Positions 1 to 11,276 of a stretch of DNA of 64,000 nt are shown here, in pieces. The DNA comes from Siphonodentalium dalli. Lineage: Eukaryota > Mollusca > Scaphopoda > Gadilida > Siphonodentaliidae. How positions within the stretch are numbered: the stretch's first letter is position 1; each line of letters opens with the position of its first letter. The position numbers and the translations under genes were made by a program. The stretch lies in the NCBI GenBank assembly GCA_032622095.1, contig CP136067.1:44001549-44065548 (forward strand). The letters are read 5' to 3'. Under the pieces are notes generated by a model. The model did no database searches, was not told where the DNA came from, and worked only from the letters and a program-made list of their open reading frames with translations.

Positions 1-600
1 CGTGATTTGCCAAGGCCAAACAAAATCAAATGTGCCAGAAAATTTAAGGAGTCTGCAAATTGGGTTCAAATATTATTTGTGTTCATTGACGTTATTATTT
101 TGTGAGGGGCCTTTTATTTCTTAATTGCATGCTTGGGTCAAGATTATTTAGCTTTTTTTTTTGTATAGAAGCCTAATTCTTTCCAAGATAAACGAACTTA
201 TTTTGAGATATTGAACATTAATTGCATCTTCGCATATTACATGTAATTTTTAAAGAAATATTCTCCGTCACATTGATAACCATATAAACAAGTTGATTTT
301 CAGGATAGGGGGGCAACTATATACTGTTAAATTGATTCATTGCTCTGTACTAGATTCAAATTGGGAGTTTATTTGTGACTCAAAAAGCATAAAATTGATA
401 CATCTTGTGAAATTTCCACAAAGCCAATTCGCCTTCAACAGGGATGAAAGAGTGGAGCTGTTGCGGGTGTAGGGACATGTCCTTTCCGAGTGCGACAGAT
501 GCAGACGAATAGGCTTCACCAAAATATCTCAAGGTATATAAATGTTATGATCTGAGTCATGAATAAGCCAGAGATAATCAGAATGATTCATACGGCAATA
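1..600. other. intergenic, nothing recognised
   Basis: AT-rich sequence with only short chance reading frames. No splice-site pair with a recognisable exon, no RNA gene and no clear inverted repeat was seen. Confidence 0.5.
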
Positions 601-613
601 TGCTGAAAAACAT

Positions 614-857
614 AACATGACGGGAGCTGCACTGGTGAAGCATTAAGGATCCTGTGCCAGGGCATTCTCTTATATATGCGAGTTTCCCAGTGAGCCTCAC
701 ATATATAAGAGAATGCACTAGCTTATGGTTAAGGTAAATATTGTTAGCCAATGTATTCTCATACATGTGAGGCTCCCTTTGGGAGACTCGCATATATAAG
801 AGAATGCACAGGCACACGGTTTTCACAAAATTTCAGGAAGCTCCAGTCATGGAAGGG
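614..857 (-). mobile_element. TTAA-type MITE, family B (left end worn)
   Basis: The right end reads CTCCAGTCATGGAAGGG followed by TTAA at 858-861, as in other family B copies. Inside are inverted copies of the CATTCTCTTATATATGCGAG hairpin cassette. The left end (ACATGACGGGAGCTG) has lost the usual TTAACCCTTT. TTAA flanks and ends starting CCCTT are what piggyBac-type elements show, so a piggyBac-like MITE is inferred. It shares its right TTAA with the next element. Confidence 0.7.
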
Positions 858-861
858 TTAA

Positions 862-1241
862 CCCTTTACCCAACAAACCGGCCAAAACCGGCCAAATAAA
901 GCTTCAACAGCCTAAAATATCTTCGGTCTGTCTCAATAGAACCATACAAATATGGATATCATTGGAACCGGCTCCTTGACCACATTGTGATAGTTACAGT
1001 TATGCCCTGTGCCAATGCATTCTCTTATATATGCGAGTCGACCATAGGTCGCCTCGCATATATAAGAGAATGCATTGGCCTAAAAAAACACATTTTACCA
1101 TTTTTTCTTACATTCTTTAACAATTTTATAATTTTTAATGTGTTAAGCCAATGCATTCTCTTATATATGCGAGGCAACCTATGGTCGACTCGCATATATC
1201 AGAGAATGCATTGGCACAGGGCCGTTCTGTTGGGTAAAGGG
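862..1241 (+). mobile_element. TTAA-type MITE, family A, intact
   Basis: A 380-bp element with terminal inverted repeats beginning CCCTTTACCCAACA, flanked by TTAA at 858-861 and 1242-1245. It contains two near-perfect hairpins of about 70 bp in opposite orientation (around 1009-1079 and 1146-1216), each made of CCAATGCATTCTCTTATATA and its complement around a short GTCGACCATAGGTCG-like centre. It has no transposase frame. TTAA duplications and CCCTTT ends point to piggyBac-type mobilisation (inferred). Confidence 0.85.
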
Positions 1242-1245
1242 TTAA

Positions 1246-2226
1246 TGATAATTCAACATAGTTATATGGTCACGCTCATCAATAATATCCATGATACACC
1301 TTGAGACATGTTATAGTGATATATAATAGATCTAATGATTTTGCCCCATGAAATAATCCAGATATTTTTTGATAAGCCCAAAACAAAAAAATTCTGTTTC
1401 CGATAACATTGGGAAAATTTTCCAGACAGGCAGGCAGGGATTTGTTTTTTAATGCAAATTTTTATTTTTAAAACCTTTCAGCCATAAGCGTTATAGTAGT
1501 GTGGTCACGGTGCCATGGAATATGATAGATCCATGTGTATTGAAAATAAGCCAAGCATGTTGAAAGCATTGGACAAAAACATGTTGTCCCCTGTTCATTC
1601 ACTCTGCAGTAAAATATCTACCAATGATTAGCTCAATAACCCACTTATTTTTGCTTTTGGGATTGGGAAAACCATAAATATTCACAATGACACTCTAACA
1701 GGTAACTATATAGACTAGCTTTCTGGAGAAAATCGAAAACAATATTGAGGCAGGCAAGAAAATCTCAGCCAGACAGGGTATCGGAAACAAAGAAGTTTTT
1801 TTTTGGCAACACCTGTGACCTTTTAAATTTGAGGATGTTCCCATATAAATTAGGGTGGAAACAAATTTATTACTAGACACTTGATTGTGCAAATAAATGC
1901 CCTATATTAACTGCAAATTGATGAATTGTATCAAAGCTGATGAATTATTGAAACTTGCCTTGAAAACGTAGAAAATACATGTACAGATTGAAAATATACT
2001 CTCTACTATGAAATTGGGGGATATTTAGGTTTCGAGAATTTAGGAGCCCAAATCTCGAAACAAAACAAGTTACATTGTTCAGCTCTGCAACAGGTATTTC
2101 ATATATGTAGTTGTACACTTACCATGATAACTAATTTTATTTTATCTTACGATAACAGGTGGAAAAATTTAACCCAATGCATTGGTATGAAATATGTGGC
2201 ATTGCACGCTACTTCATTCACCAGTA
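1246..2226. other. intergenic, nothing recognised
   Basis: AT-rich DNA without a supported exon, RNA gene or delimited repeat. Confidence 0.45.
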
Positions 2227-2230
2227 TTAA

Positions 2231-2561
2231 AGGTACTCAATCCGATTAAGCACCCCTAAATTACTATTTCTTTAGCTTCGGGGTTAAAAAATATTTGATT
2301 CGAGTCGAGGAACACACCCTTCAAAGCTCAGAGTGATCAATAGTAGCCACTTGATTTTAGAGTTATCCATCTTACACCCGCAATTTGTCTGTTTGAGCTC
2401 GAGCAAGTGGACCACATCTCCAAAATTTAATAAACTTCAAAAATCGATATCTGATCACTCTGAGCTTTGAAGGGTGGGTTCCTCAACTCGAATCAAAATA
2501 TTTTTTAACCCCGAAGCCAAAGAAATAGTAATTTAGGGGTGCTTAATCGGATTGAGTACCT
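2231..2561. mobile_element. TTAA-type MITE, family E, intact
   Basis: A 331-bp inverted-repeat element with ends AGGTACTCAATCCGAT and the complement, flanked exactly by TTAA at 2227-2230 and 2562-2565. The arms run inward with the same order of motifs (TTTCTTTGGCTTCGGGG, then CAAAGCTCAGAGTGATCA). Damaged copies occur at 18144, 24002, 28986, 30797, 36190 and 58659, so the family is abundant here. It has no coding capacity. TTAA targeting suggests piggyBac-type transposition. Confidence 0.85.
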
Positions 2562-2565
2562 TTAA

Positions 2566-3035
2566 AGTTTAAGACATTTTCAAATAATGACTCTCATAAT
2601 GTCTTGGTAGCAAATGAAAAGTTACCTCATACAAAATACTACATGTAGATGGAACTGGAACATCAACTTATCAAGTGGCAAATTAGGAAAATAAATACAA
2701 TTTACTTGCCACAAAATGTCACTATTTTACTTTCCAAAATAACCCAACACATGGCATACATGGTAGGTTATAACCTAGTAACCTACACTGTACATGTATA
2801 TGATGTGTGCATATTATTATCATGATTCATGAAGCTGTGTGCTAGTCAATAAGTGATAAATGCAAAATGTGCAATATACATACCGTAAAGCTTCAAATCA
2901 TGATACTTTTCAGATGTTGTGTGATGATCATGCATTATTTAAATTTGATTTCATGTGAAATATAGTGCATGACTCGAGGGTAAAATCAAGATTCACCAGT
3001 TTATCACCAATTCTACTTCACAATATGAAAAGTGA
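2566..3035. other. intergenic, nothing recognised
   Basis: No exon, RNA gene or bounded repeat was seen between two TTAA elements. Confidence 0.45.
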
Positions 3036-3039
3036 TTAA

Positions 3040-3429
3040 CCCTTTACCCAACAAACCGGCCAAAACCGGCCAAATAAAGCTTCAACAGCCTAAAATATCT
3101 TGGGTATGTCTCAATAGAACCATACAAATATGGGTATCATTGGAACCGGCTCCTTGACCACATTGTGATAGTTAGTTATGCCCTGTGCCAATGCATTCTC
3201 TTATATATGCGAGTCGACCATAGGTCGCTTCGCATATATAAGAGAATGCATTGGCCTAAAAAAAATCTTTTTTTAACACTTTTTACCATTTTTTCTTACA
3301 TTCTTTAACAATTTTATAATTTTTAATGTGTTAAGCCAATGCATTCTCTTATATATGCGAGGCGACCTATGGTCGACTCGCATATATAAGAGAATGCATT
3401 GGCACAGGGCCCTTCTGTTGGGTAAAGGG
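3040..3429 (+). mobile_element. TTAA-type MITE, family A, intact
   Basis: A second intact copy of the 862-1241 family. Ends CCCTTTACCCAACA are flanked by TTAA at 3036-3039 and 3430-3433. Both internal hairpins are present and in the same order. It is about 10 bp longer than the first copy, with an extra T-rich stretch between the hairpins. Confidence 0.85.
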
Positions 3430-3831
3430 TTAAATAGTATTACCATCACAACTGAGCAACAGAAATCATACAGAACCAGTAAATTCATTGCAAAGATCAG
3501 GAAGAGATCAGCTAAGATTTCAGTCACTCAGAAGCTATAAAATACTGATTACATTTGGCTGCACAAAGAACATACCGGTACTACTAAATTGCCAACATTT
3601 GATAAGTGGTTTTTATTTGTTGAGATGAAGTTTCTTTAAAGCATTGAGGGACATTCCGATCAATACATCGCTATTTCGATAAGAAATGAGAAATGAGAAT
3701 TTGTTCGCGCTCGCTGAAGCAAGCACATTTGAAGCAATGAACACTCATACTGAGTCAGTGCCTCCATAAATCCGATATAATCTTATCATTTTTAACAATC
3801 TTTTATTATTTGTTTTCCCTTTTTTCATTAC

Positions 3832-3875
3832 ACAGGGTTTTCGCAAAAAATCAGGAAACTCCAGTCATGAAAGGG
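3832..3875 (-). mobile_element. family B MITE end fragment
   Basis: Only the right end of family B remains: ACAGGGTTTTCGCAAAA through CCAGTCATGAAAGGG, followed by TTAA at 3876-3879. Confidence 0.65.
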
Positions 3876-3923
3876 TTAAAGAGACTAGTTAAGATGTACT
3901 CCACACAAAAATCTTTGATTCTG

Positions 3924-4028
3924 CAGTAATGCCCTAAATAATCGACTCCTTAACCACAGCGGAATTATGGGTAATTTTTCAGGATTTAGTCGGAAATATG
4001 GCTTGTTGCCTTTCATCGGAAAGCTCTC
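3924..4028 (+). mobile_element. single arm of the 213-bp CAGTAATG palindrome MITE
   Basis: Starts CAGTAATGCCC and runs to GGAAAGCTCTC, matching one complete arm of the palindromes at 6223, 28582 and 44582. The second arm is missing. It is probably a deletion product, since loss of one arm is common for perfect palindromes. Confidence 0.75.
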
Positions 4029-5775
4029 ACCATATTTTGAGGCCTGAACTTCTGAAATGATTATCAGCATTTACAAACAATTAAATCAATTAAACTGAAA
4101 TTACAATCAGCCATTTGACCAATCACATTACAGAACTCCCAAATATACTACAAGTAAATCGGGAATCCACCTGAGATGGTCAGTGTACACATGCACCTGA
4201 AACTTGAGTTTAAAAATTAAATTACTCAGTTATTTTAGGCAGTTTACTCTGTGATAGACATTAATGTGAGGTAAAATTTTGTTCTAACTCTGATTCTGCA
4301 TAGATGGATTATTGATCAAAACCTCTTTTAATAGATTGACTTGACTTAGCTAATTAACAGGCAATTCTCAGGCAAAAAATATGTGCAGGAAATATGTCAA
4401 GAATTGTCAATTTCGACAAATAATCTGATTAACAATTGGTTGGTGTCTGTAATTGATAGAAAGCACTATACATGGTGAAATTTTCTTTCAAGTGAAAACT
4501 ATTGGTTGAATGTGATGAGGTTTGTCACAAATCAATAAGGACAACATTTCCTTGGAATAGGCAAAAACTGAGCGATCTTAATATTTCCCAAAAAATCTAC
4601 ATGCACATGTGAGATATTTGAAGACATACTAACATGTATGTGGATGATGTATGCACAGCTAAAACTGAATAGAACTTTATAAATTATTTTCAGCAAATGA
4701 TAACTATGACGATGCTGATGTGTTCATACAGGCATGTCCAGAAACACATACCTGTATGCTACTAGTAGTATTATGATGAAAAATCTATTTAATATATTCT
4801 GTAATCATGGACAGGACAGGGAACAACATAATTAAGCAATCATGTCTGAACAGTTTCTATGTGGTATGAAATTCTAAGTGACATTTAAAAGGAAAAACAC
4901 TGGTTTAGAAGCATGAAATGGGCCATATATGAGTATGTTACACATAAATGTAGATACAACTATGCTCTAATTAAACAACTCCTTTAACAAGGTTTTAGGC
5001 CAGTCAACTGCAGTCAAGTGGTATCACCACAAATGCTAGTGGTTGACATGCAGTATCTGCCATTAATCTTACAGCAGTAATACTTTTTAACTGCGCTAAC
5101 CAAGTAAATTACTGTCGTGTTAATGTTAATTTTGTTTGCAACCGCAAAAATGTTGAATTCAATATAGAAATTTTCAAACACGTGAGCGTTTGATGTCCGG
5201 CGCCATTTTCAAACACCAAGTTTTCAATTCACAAATACCATATCTACACCAGGGGTATCTTTATTTTCAAGTTAACTAAACACATAATATTTCAATTAAT
5301 AAATTGTGTACAGTTTATTCAACATACGAAGTTGATCACTGTCTGACATTTGTGATTGTATCATCAATGCAGCCAATTGCGAGGTGTTATAGTGGTTGGC
5401 GGCGGTATAATTGACCATGCTTGATCACATGAACGCGGTTGAGTACCTTGGTAATACCGGTGGTCAACTTTGTTAAGGAGGGTCGATTAATTAGAGCATA
5501 GCTGTATAAGGCATTGAAAAGCATATTCAGAATGAATTCCATATGGCAAAAATATCTGAATTGGTAAGAGATTAATTGAATATTTGAATAAGTTTTCCAA
5601 TGTTGTATGATCAATAGTAATTTTGAAATGTTTCGGATATTAAAAACCAACGTATCCCTTTAACTTAAGTGACATGCTAAAATGTTGTTTTTCACAAATG
5701 GAATAAATAATATGAAGAACAGAACTCACAAATACCTGTCTGTAATGTGCGCGCTACAGCATCAGGATCTGTTAG
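4029..5775. other. intergenic, nothing recognised
   Basis: About 1.7 kb of AT-rich DNA without a convincing exon, RNA gene or repeat boundary. Confidence 0.45.
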
Positions 5776-6600
5776 AGGGCCCTGCGAATATTAGAGATTG
5801 AATTTGATGTCGACATCGCCATTGTGATCGACACAGAATCGGACAACCGATTTTAATATGCAACTTGTCCCCAACATTGACACTAAGTTGGATATTTTGC
5901 TAAAGGTGATGATGTATCTGTGATATTTCTCGTAATATACTAATTACATATCATATGAGGTTTGTTAACTTAGTTATATACCATCAAAAAGATCATATAA
6001 GGGACAAACTGTCCATAAGGCCCTAGAATTTTATGACGGATGGTTATAGATCTTATAGATGTAAATAAATAGCTAATTAGTGTCGGATTATCAACCCATG
6101 AATATGTCTGCAGATTATGCGATATAAATACCAAACCGAATTGGAATTAATAATTAACTGCAAAATTATTTTTGTGCATACACATAAATGTAACTTAATC
6201 GAAATGTATAGAACTTTATATACAGTAATGCCCTAATTAATCAAGTCCATAACCACAGCAGAATTATGGGTAATTTTTCAGGATTTAGTTGGAAATATGG
6301 CTTGTTGCCATTCATCGGAAAGCTCTCGGGGAGAGCTTTCCGATGAATGGCAACAAGCCATATTTCCGACTAAATCCTGAAAAGTTACCCATAATTCTGC
6401 TGTGGTTATGGAGTCGATTAATTAGGGCATTACTGTACAACTGGAGAGTTGCATATGCAATCATGTTATTTTCTCCCTACATATTTAACCTGAAATTAAT
6501 CGACACCATAAAGGGATAAAATCGGAACTGACTTTGAAGACCTCCCCGATTCGTTATCGGCTTTTAGAATATGCAGAAAAGTTGTGATTCGCAGGGCCCT
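5776..6600. mobile_element. possible hAT-like element with GGGCCCTGCGAAT ends
   Basis: Inverted ends GGGCCCTGCGAAT (near 5779) and ATTCGCAGGGCCC (near 6585) face each other. Near-matching flanks ATCTGTTA and ATCTGTAA could be an aged 8-bp target duplication. A 213-bp palindrome MITE is nested inside at 6223-6435. No transposase is visible, and the exact boundaries are uncertain. Confidence 0.4.
6223..6435. mobile_element. 213-bp palindromic MITE with TA target duplication
   Basis: Almost the whole element is one inverted repeat. It begins CAGTAATGCCCTAATTAATC and ends with the complement, and the arms meet at CTCTCGGGGAGAG. TA flanks it at 6221-6222 and 6436-6437. About four arm mismatches are visible. 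CAGT ends with TA duplication fit Tc1/mariner-type MITEs. Other copies lie at 28582-28794 and 44582-44794, both also 213 bp. Confidence 0.88.
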
Positions 6601-6796
6601 AATCTGTAAATAAAACCAGTGACAGAGACAGCGGAAATAATGCACATTGGAGACACAACTTATTGATTGATTGGTATATTAATAAACACAAATAAATCTT
6701 GAGAGGATTCTCAATATATATGGCAGCTCTTTCCAAGGGTGAAATGAGATTAGACATAATCAGAACTGAGGCAACCAGGCTGAAATCAAGTACTGT

Positions 6797-7435
6797 ATAG
6801 CCAGGGTTTCCCGTTAGTACCACTCAGCATCTGTAGACCGGACCCATTCCCTTTGCAATGACAATCTGTCTTGAGACATGTACATGTATACCGTATGTAC
6901 ACATGTAGTCAATAACACTTCCGATATATCCTCAAAAACCTTACTGGCAGCTGGAAAGGAAGGGGTTAATGCTGAGTAAGCCTGAGTTCCGAAAGCGGGT
7001 CAATTGAGTCTATTACCCAGTACTTGAATATTACAAAGTAACTATTTGAAATCAGTGCCCCAAACTACAACATAAGTTTGGTACGTTCATGAACTCTGGT
7101 GCAAAAGTGCGCAATTTGACTAGTTTGACTACATACGGTATACATGTATCTTAAAATTATTGCACATACATGTATACTGGTATGGAAATGGCATAATCAC
7201 TGAATTGCTAGAAAGCATACCCATGCTTAACTGGTGTTATGTATATCGGTAGCTTTGAAGCCTTGGATTTGCTTTTTGATTAATAGTATCTCAGGTACAA
7301 GGAATGGCTGCTTTTCAGTGTCAAAAGTTCAAAACACCCAAATTTTCTCCCGACGAAACGAACCTTTGTGTTTTGTGTCTGCCAAAAAGGAAACAGCCTT
7401 ATTTATTTTCCCCTAACGGAAACCCAGGTATAGCA
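6797..7435. mobile_element. hAT-like element, CAGGGTTTCC ends
   Basis: The left end CAGGGTTTCCCGTTAG and the right end CTAACGGAAACCCAG are inverted repeats. Flanking GTATAGC occurs on both sides and fits an 8-bp duplication within one base. There is no transposase. The element at 8738-9515 has similar ends. Confidence 0.55.
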
Positions 7436-7439
7436 GTAC

Positions 7440-8310
7440 AAAATTGTATGCAATTGACTGGTACCCATCACTCATTTCATCTTTCACTTCTTCAAGTATT
7501 GGAGGTGCTGTTGAGAAAGTGGATAATTGAATGAATTGGTGAAAAACAAAAAAGTCCCTTGTACATGTACAAACGAATACAAAATATGAAGTCATGAACA
7601 AGCTTGCAAATAAGATTAAGATACAGATTGTGTCCACAAAAACAGTCTTCTGGAAATCAGGCAGCTGAAATAACAGAATATACTGTATTAAAGTGTTTCA
7701 ATATATGGATTATGTTGCTCGTTATTGAGACATACCTGTACAATGTACTAGTAATAACATATTCAGAAACAAAATTAGGCAACAAACTGTTGTTTGATTA
7801 CATTACAAGTTTTGCCATATAATATTTTATGTCTCAGAGTCAGATCTAACAAAGTTTCTCCAGTGGAAACATGAATCCTTCTGAGCTGTGGAGCACTGTT
7901 GAATAAAATTACGATATATTTGCACCTGTTACCAGACATTTACAGAACTACTATGTTTTATCTATGTGTAAAGGCTGCCAGTAATGAAGACAGTTATGCC
8001 AGACATGAACAGCATGAGTTTAACCTTCTAATATCACAGACATATTCTTTCCCGTGAAAACTACTACATGTAGTACTTACATGTACATGTGTACATACAT
8101 CATACGTGTGGAATCAATGACGTACACACTCAGCTTGCATAATAAACTAAGCAATTTTATTAAGTGAAAACTGTGAAATAAATGTGTTAAAGGATAAAAG
8201 TTTTGTGACCCATTAGATAGACAAGTCTTCAGAACTGTCTTAAAATATACATACTGTACGTGTACATGTGGCAACACGTGAAGAGTAATTGATGTATTAA
8301 AAGGAAAATA
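7440..8310. other. intergenic, nothing recognised
   Basis: No supported exon or RNA gene. ACATGTAC-type words are frequent. Confidence 0.4.
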
Positions 8311-8311
8311 C

Positions 8312-8395
8312 GGGACCACAGTGGAAATCAGTCACTTCTATGAGCCTTTCCTGTGCTATCCCGGGCATGGGGCGTAATAAACTCACTCACTCTTG
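8312..8395 (+). repeat. possible SINE tail
   Basis: GGACCACAGTGGAAAT through TGTGCTATCCC and then AATAAACTCACTCACTC resembles a 3' tail. A second copy of the first part is near 9840-9890 (GGACCATAATGGAAAT through ATGCTATCCC). No tRNA-derived A/B box head was recognised in either, so the SINE label is tentative. Confidence 0.35.
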
Positions 8396-8737
8396 ACATT
8401 CATAGCAAGATTTATTGGAAGATTGTTTCCCAATTACCTTCGTGAAAGAGGGGGATTAAAATCATTATTCTTAGTATAGGTCCTAATAAAACACCTATGT
8501 AATAGTAGCTCACTTGCATATAATGTAACCTGTAACGGCAGGGAGAACGAACTTTTCCTGATTAACACACTTGCTGAATATTCTACATGTACAAGTAAAG
8601 CAGCATGCATATCATGGTAGCAACCCGGATGAACTGCCTATTAAATTAACGCATCTCCAGAACATCAAACATTCTACAGGTACATTACATGTACCGTACA
8701 TGATGTACAATTAAGATTATTTATATATGGGATTAAT

Positions 8738-9515
8738 CAGGGTTTCCACTATAGGTGCAGTGGGTCCCTTTAAGAGTCCCTTTCCACTCCCCCAAATATC
8801 CCCTCCAACATATTCTTCTACCTGGTCCACAGATTAATGCCTACCGGTATGACACTAAAACCGACAGGGAGTAATAAACAATAATTTTATTTGCCTGCTA
8901 ATGCTGATAAATAGTGAACCATTTGGCAGGAAAAGAATGCTTTTCGGGGCTACACACATTGACAATTATTTTTGCCTTATTCTGAAAGATATTGAAGCCG
9001 ACATCACAAAATTCACGTGGCTTATTCTACCTGGTTGGCTGGTTGCAATTACATTCTCAACTAACACACAAATTGAAAATTTTAACAATATCCTCCACTG
9101 TTGTTGGTAGCGGTACGAAAAATTGTCAGTACTTATTTTACAGGCGAGTTTAACTTGACATTTTGTCAAAAAGTTTATGCAGTGCCAAATGACAAAATCC
9201 TTACAGTGACTTCAAATTTTCAAATAATAAAACACATTTATAACATTTACTTTAATATATTACCATTGATATTCAGAACTTGGCTTAAATTTTAAACTGA
9301 CTTACTAAATACTATTTATAACAGTAATAGTATTTAGTAAGTCAGTTGATAATTTAAGCCAAATTCTCGACAACACACAAATTGTCACTTGTAATGATGT
9401 AGATATTCACAAATTGTCACATGTAATGATGTAGATATTCACAATTTGTTGATAGACTGAGATTTCCCCCAGCGAGCCACTGGGCTACCATTTCTCGAAC
9501 TCCTAGCGGAAACCC
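8738..9515. mobile_element. hAT-like element, CAGGGTTTCC ends
   Basis: Left end CAGGGTTTCCACTA and right end TAGCGGAAACCCTG are inverted. Flanks GGATTAAT and GGATTAAC match at 7 of 8 bases. Inside are a perfect stem-loop (9294-9346, arm CTGACTTACTAAATACTAT) and two copies of a roughly 36-bp direct repeat (ATTCACAAATTGTCAC with ATGATGTAG). No transposase frame. Confidence 0.5.
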
Positions 9516-10985
9516 TGGATTAACGCTAACAGGAAGAACCACCTGGGATATTACCCATAACACTAAAATTTTAGTCTGATGTTGTCATGAAAGAAGTAAA
9601 TATCCAAGTCATGACCCATCATCCTATTTTATTCAGATATATAAATGTATCTCCAGTGTTTTTAACTTCTAGTGGAATCCTTGCTGTGTAGCTCACTACC
9701 ACTTATCGTTATTCCAATATCAACTGATCGATAGCATTTCATTGTTAAATCAAACATAATATATTTATAAACCAGTGGTTTGAGATGGTAGGACACATAT
9801 GGGTGTTTCCGATCTCTCATGTGGCCTGAATCCATTGGGGACCATAATGGAAATAAATAGTCTTAGGACTGTTTTCTTATGCTATCCCCGATAGGTTTTT
9901 GGTCACCTGTTAGTGTCGGACAACTCGTTAGTCTTATACCCTGAATAATAGTCATACTCATGCTGGTCATTGCATGGTCAACTGCAGAAGTGGCAGTGTA
10001 CATTGCATTCTTCCGCAGGTGACCTATGTCCATTAATAATTTAATTCTTCATCTTACTAATTTCTGTTAATCTGGTACGTTATATCACTTATATTCTTTT
10101 TGTCTATTTTATCTTTACATGTAGGTTGTACTACACTAATGTGTTAAAACACCATTTAAACATATCTTATCTTAAGACTTAACACCAATTGAAGAATGTG
10201 ATGCTACAGATCAAATTATATGCATTAATCAACCCCCATTGTCATGGATGTGCTGATGAAGTCCAACTTCCCAAACCTCTTTGTTTGATTTCAACAGACA
10301 CAATATCAATAGACAATCATGATATGGTGACTGGAGTAACTGGCAATGTTCGCAATAGCAGATAGTATCCATAGTTTCGGTATACATCATATTATAATTA
10401 TTAATATTAGTTATTACATGCACAGCAGCACATTACATTTAAAAAAAATAATTAACAATTCAGTCACTCCCAGTGACCACCGGACAGCTTTTGTCGACAG
10501 TTCCGGGCTCAGTGACTGCCTGAGTTGTGTATGCGAGTGTCACTCATTGACTCAATACACTTAATCGGAGTAATTGCGAAACCTCAACATTCAATAACAA
10601 AGAAAAACACCACTGGCACTGTGACTGTCACAATTAAAAATGGAAAACTATTCGTAATATGGGTAATCTTATATTTGAATTTAGTCTAACTAAAAATGAC
10701 AAAATTCATAACCACTGATATAAATTTAATTTATACAAATTTTATAATATTGTAAATGTAATTTGTAAACCGTTTTTTTTCCGCTGCTGTAACTTGCAGT
10801 GTTGGCCACTCGTCTATTCTGTAGTATACAGTATTATGAGTTTACTGTTAACTAGCTTACTTTATTCATCATTACCTATATGACTTGCTTTTAAATATTC
10901 GCCTACCGATTATTAACAAAGGTTACAAATTATACGCAAGATGCTAATGCCAATAAATGTTTTCTTTCTCACAACGGAATAAATT
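9516..10985. other. intergenic, nothing firm recognised
   Basis: Contains the second possible SINE-like tail near 9840-9890. No supported gene was seen upstream of the SNRPC promoter region. Confidence 0.4.
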
Positions 10986-10989
10986 TGGA

Positions 10990-11268
10990 TAAAATGGCTG
11001 TCGTAAACGTAACTTCCGGTTTGGCAGGTGCGCAGATGCGACGAAAACCCACACGAGTCCACCCTGAAAACCAATGCGCATGAGCAGCCGAGATCCAAAA
11101 GAATTATCTCACACCAGGTCGTCCTGACGTTGAAAAGGAGTACATCCCGGCGTGTGTTTTGTTTAACTGGACAATTCGTCACTCAAATTTAATAAAACAC
11201 ATTGTTCGCCCGACAACTGTTATTTCAAATCATCAGATAAGAAAGTTGTACCTGGAAGTGTTTGAAGA
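10990..11268 (+). promoter_or_regulatory. SNRPC: SNRPC 5' flank, probable promoter and 5' UTR
   Basis: Immediately upstream of the start codon the sequence becomes richer in CpG. It holds an ETS-type site ACTTCCGGT at 11012-11020 and a partial NRF1-like word ATGCGCATGAGC near 11076. No TATA box sits at a sensible distance. ETS and NRF1 motifs without TATA are usual for housekeeping promoters. The transcription start cannot be placed from sequence alone. Confidence 0.45.
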
Positions 11269-11276
11269 ATGCCGAA
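11269..11276 (+). CDS. SNRPC: SNRPC coding exon 1 (start codon)
   Basis: Only eight coding bases, ATGCCGAA, giving Met-Pro and two bases of Lys3. The donor GTACGT follows at 11277. The start is chosen because U1-C proteins begin MPK and the phase joins perfectly to exon 2. A purine is at -3. Such a tiny coding piece is invisible to simple reading-frame searches. Confidence 0.93.

Noticed and set aside
987-1304. Open frame of 105 residues rich in ILLYMRG-like phrases
   Set aside because: It is a translation of the MITE hairpin cassette; the same peptide phrases recur at every cassette copy and on both strands.
10994-11070. Possible small coding exon starting ATGGCTGTCGTAAACG upstream of SNRPC
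   Set aside because: It runs into a stop after about two dozen codons and has no family resemblance. It overlaps the likely promoter and ETS site.
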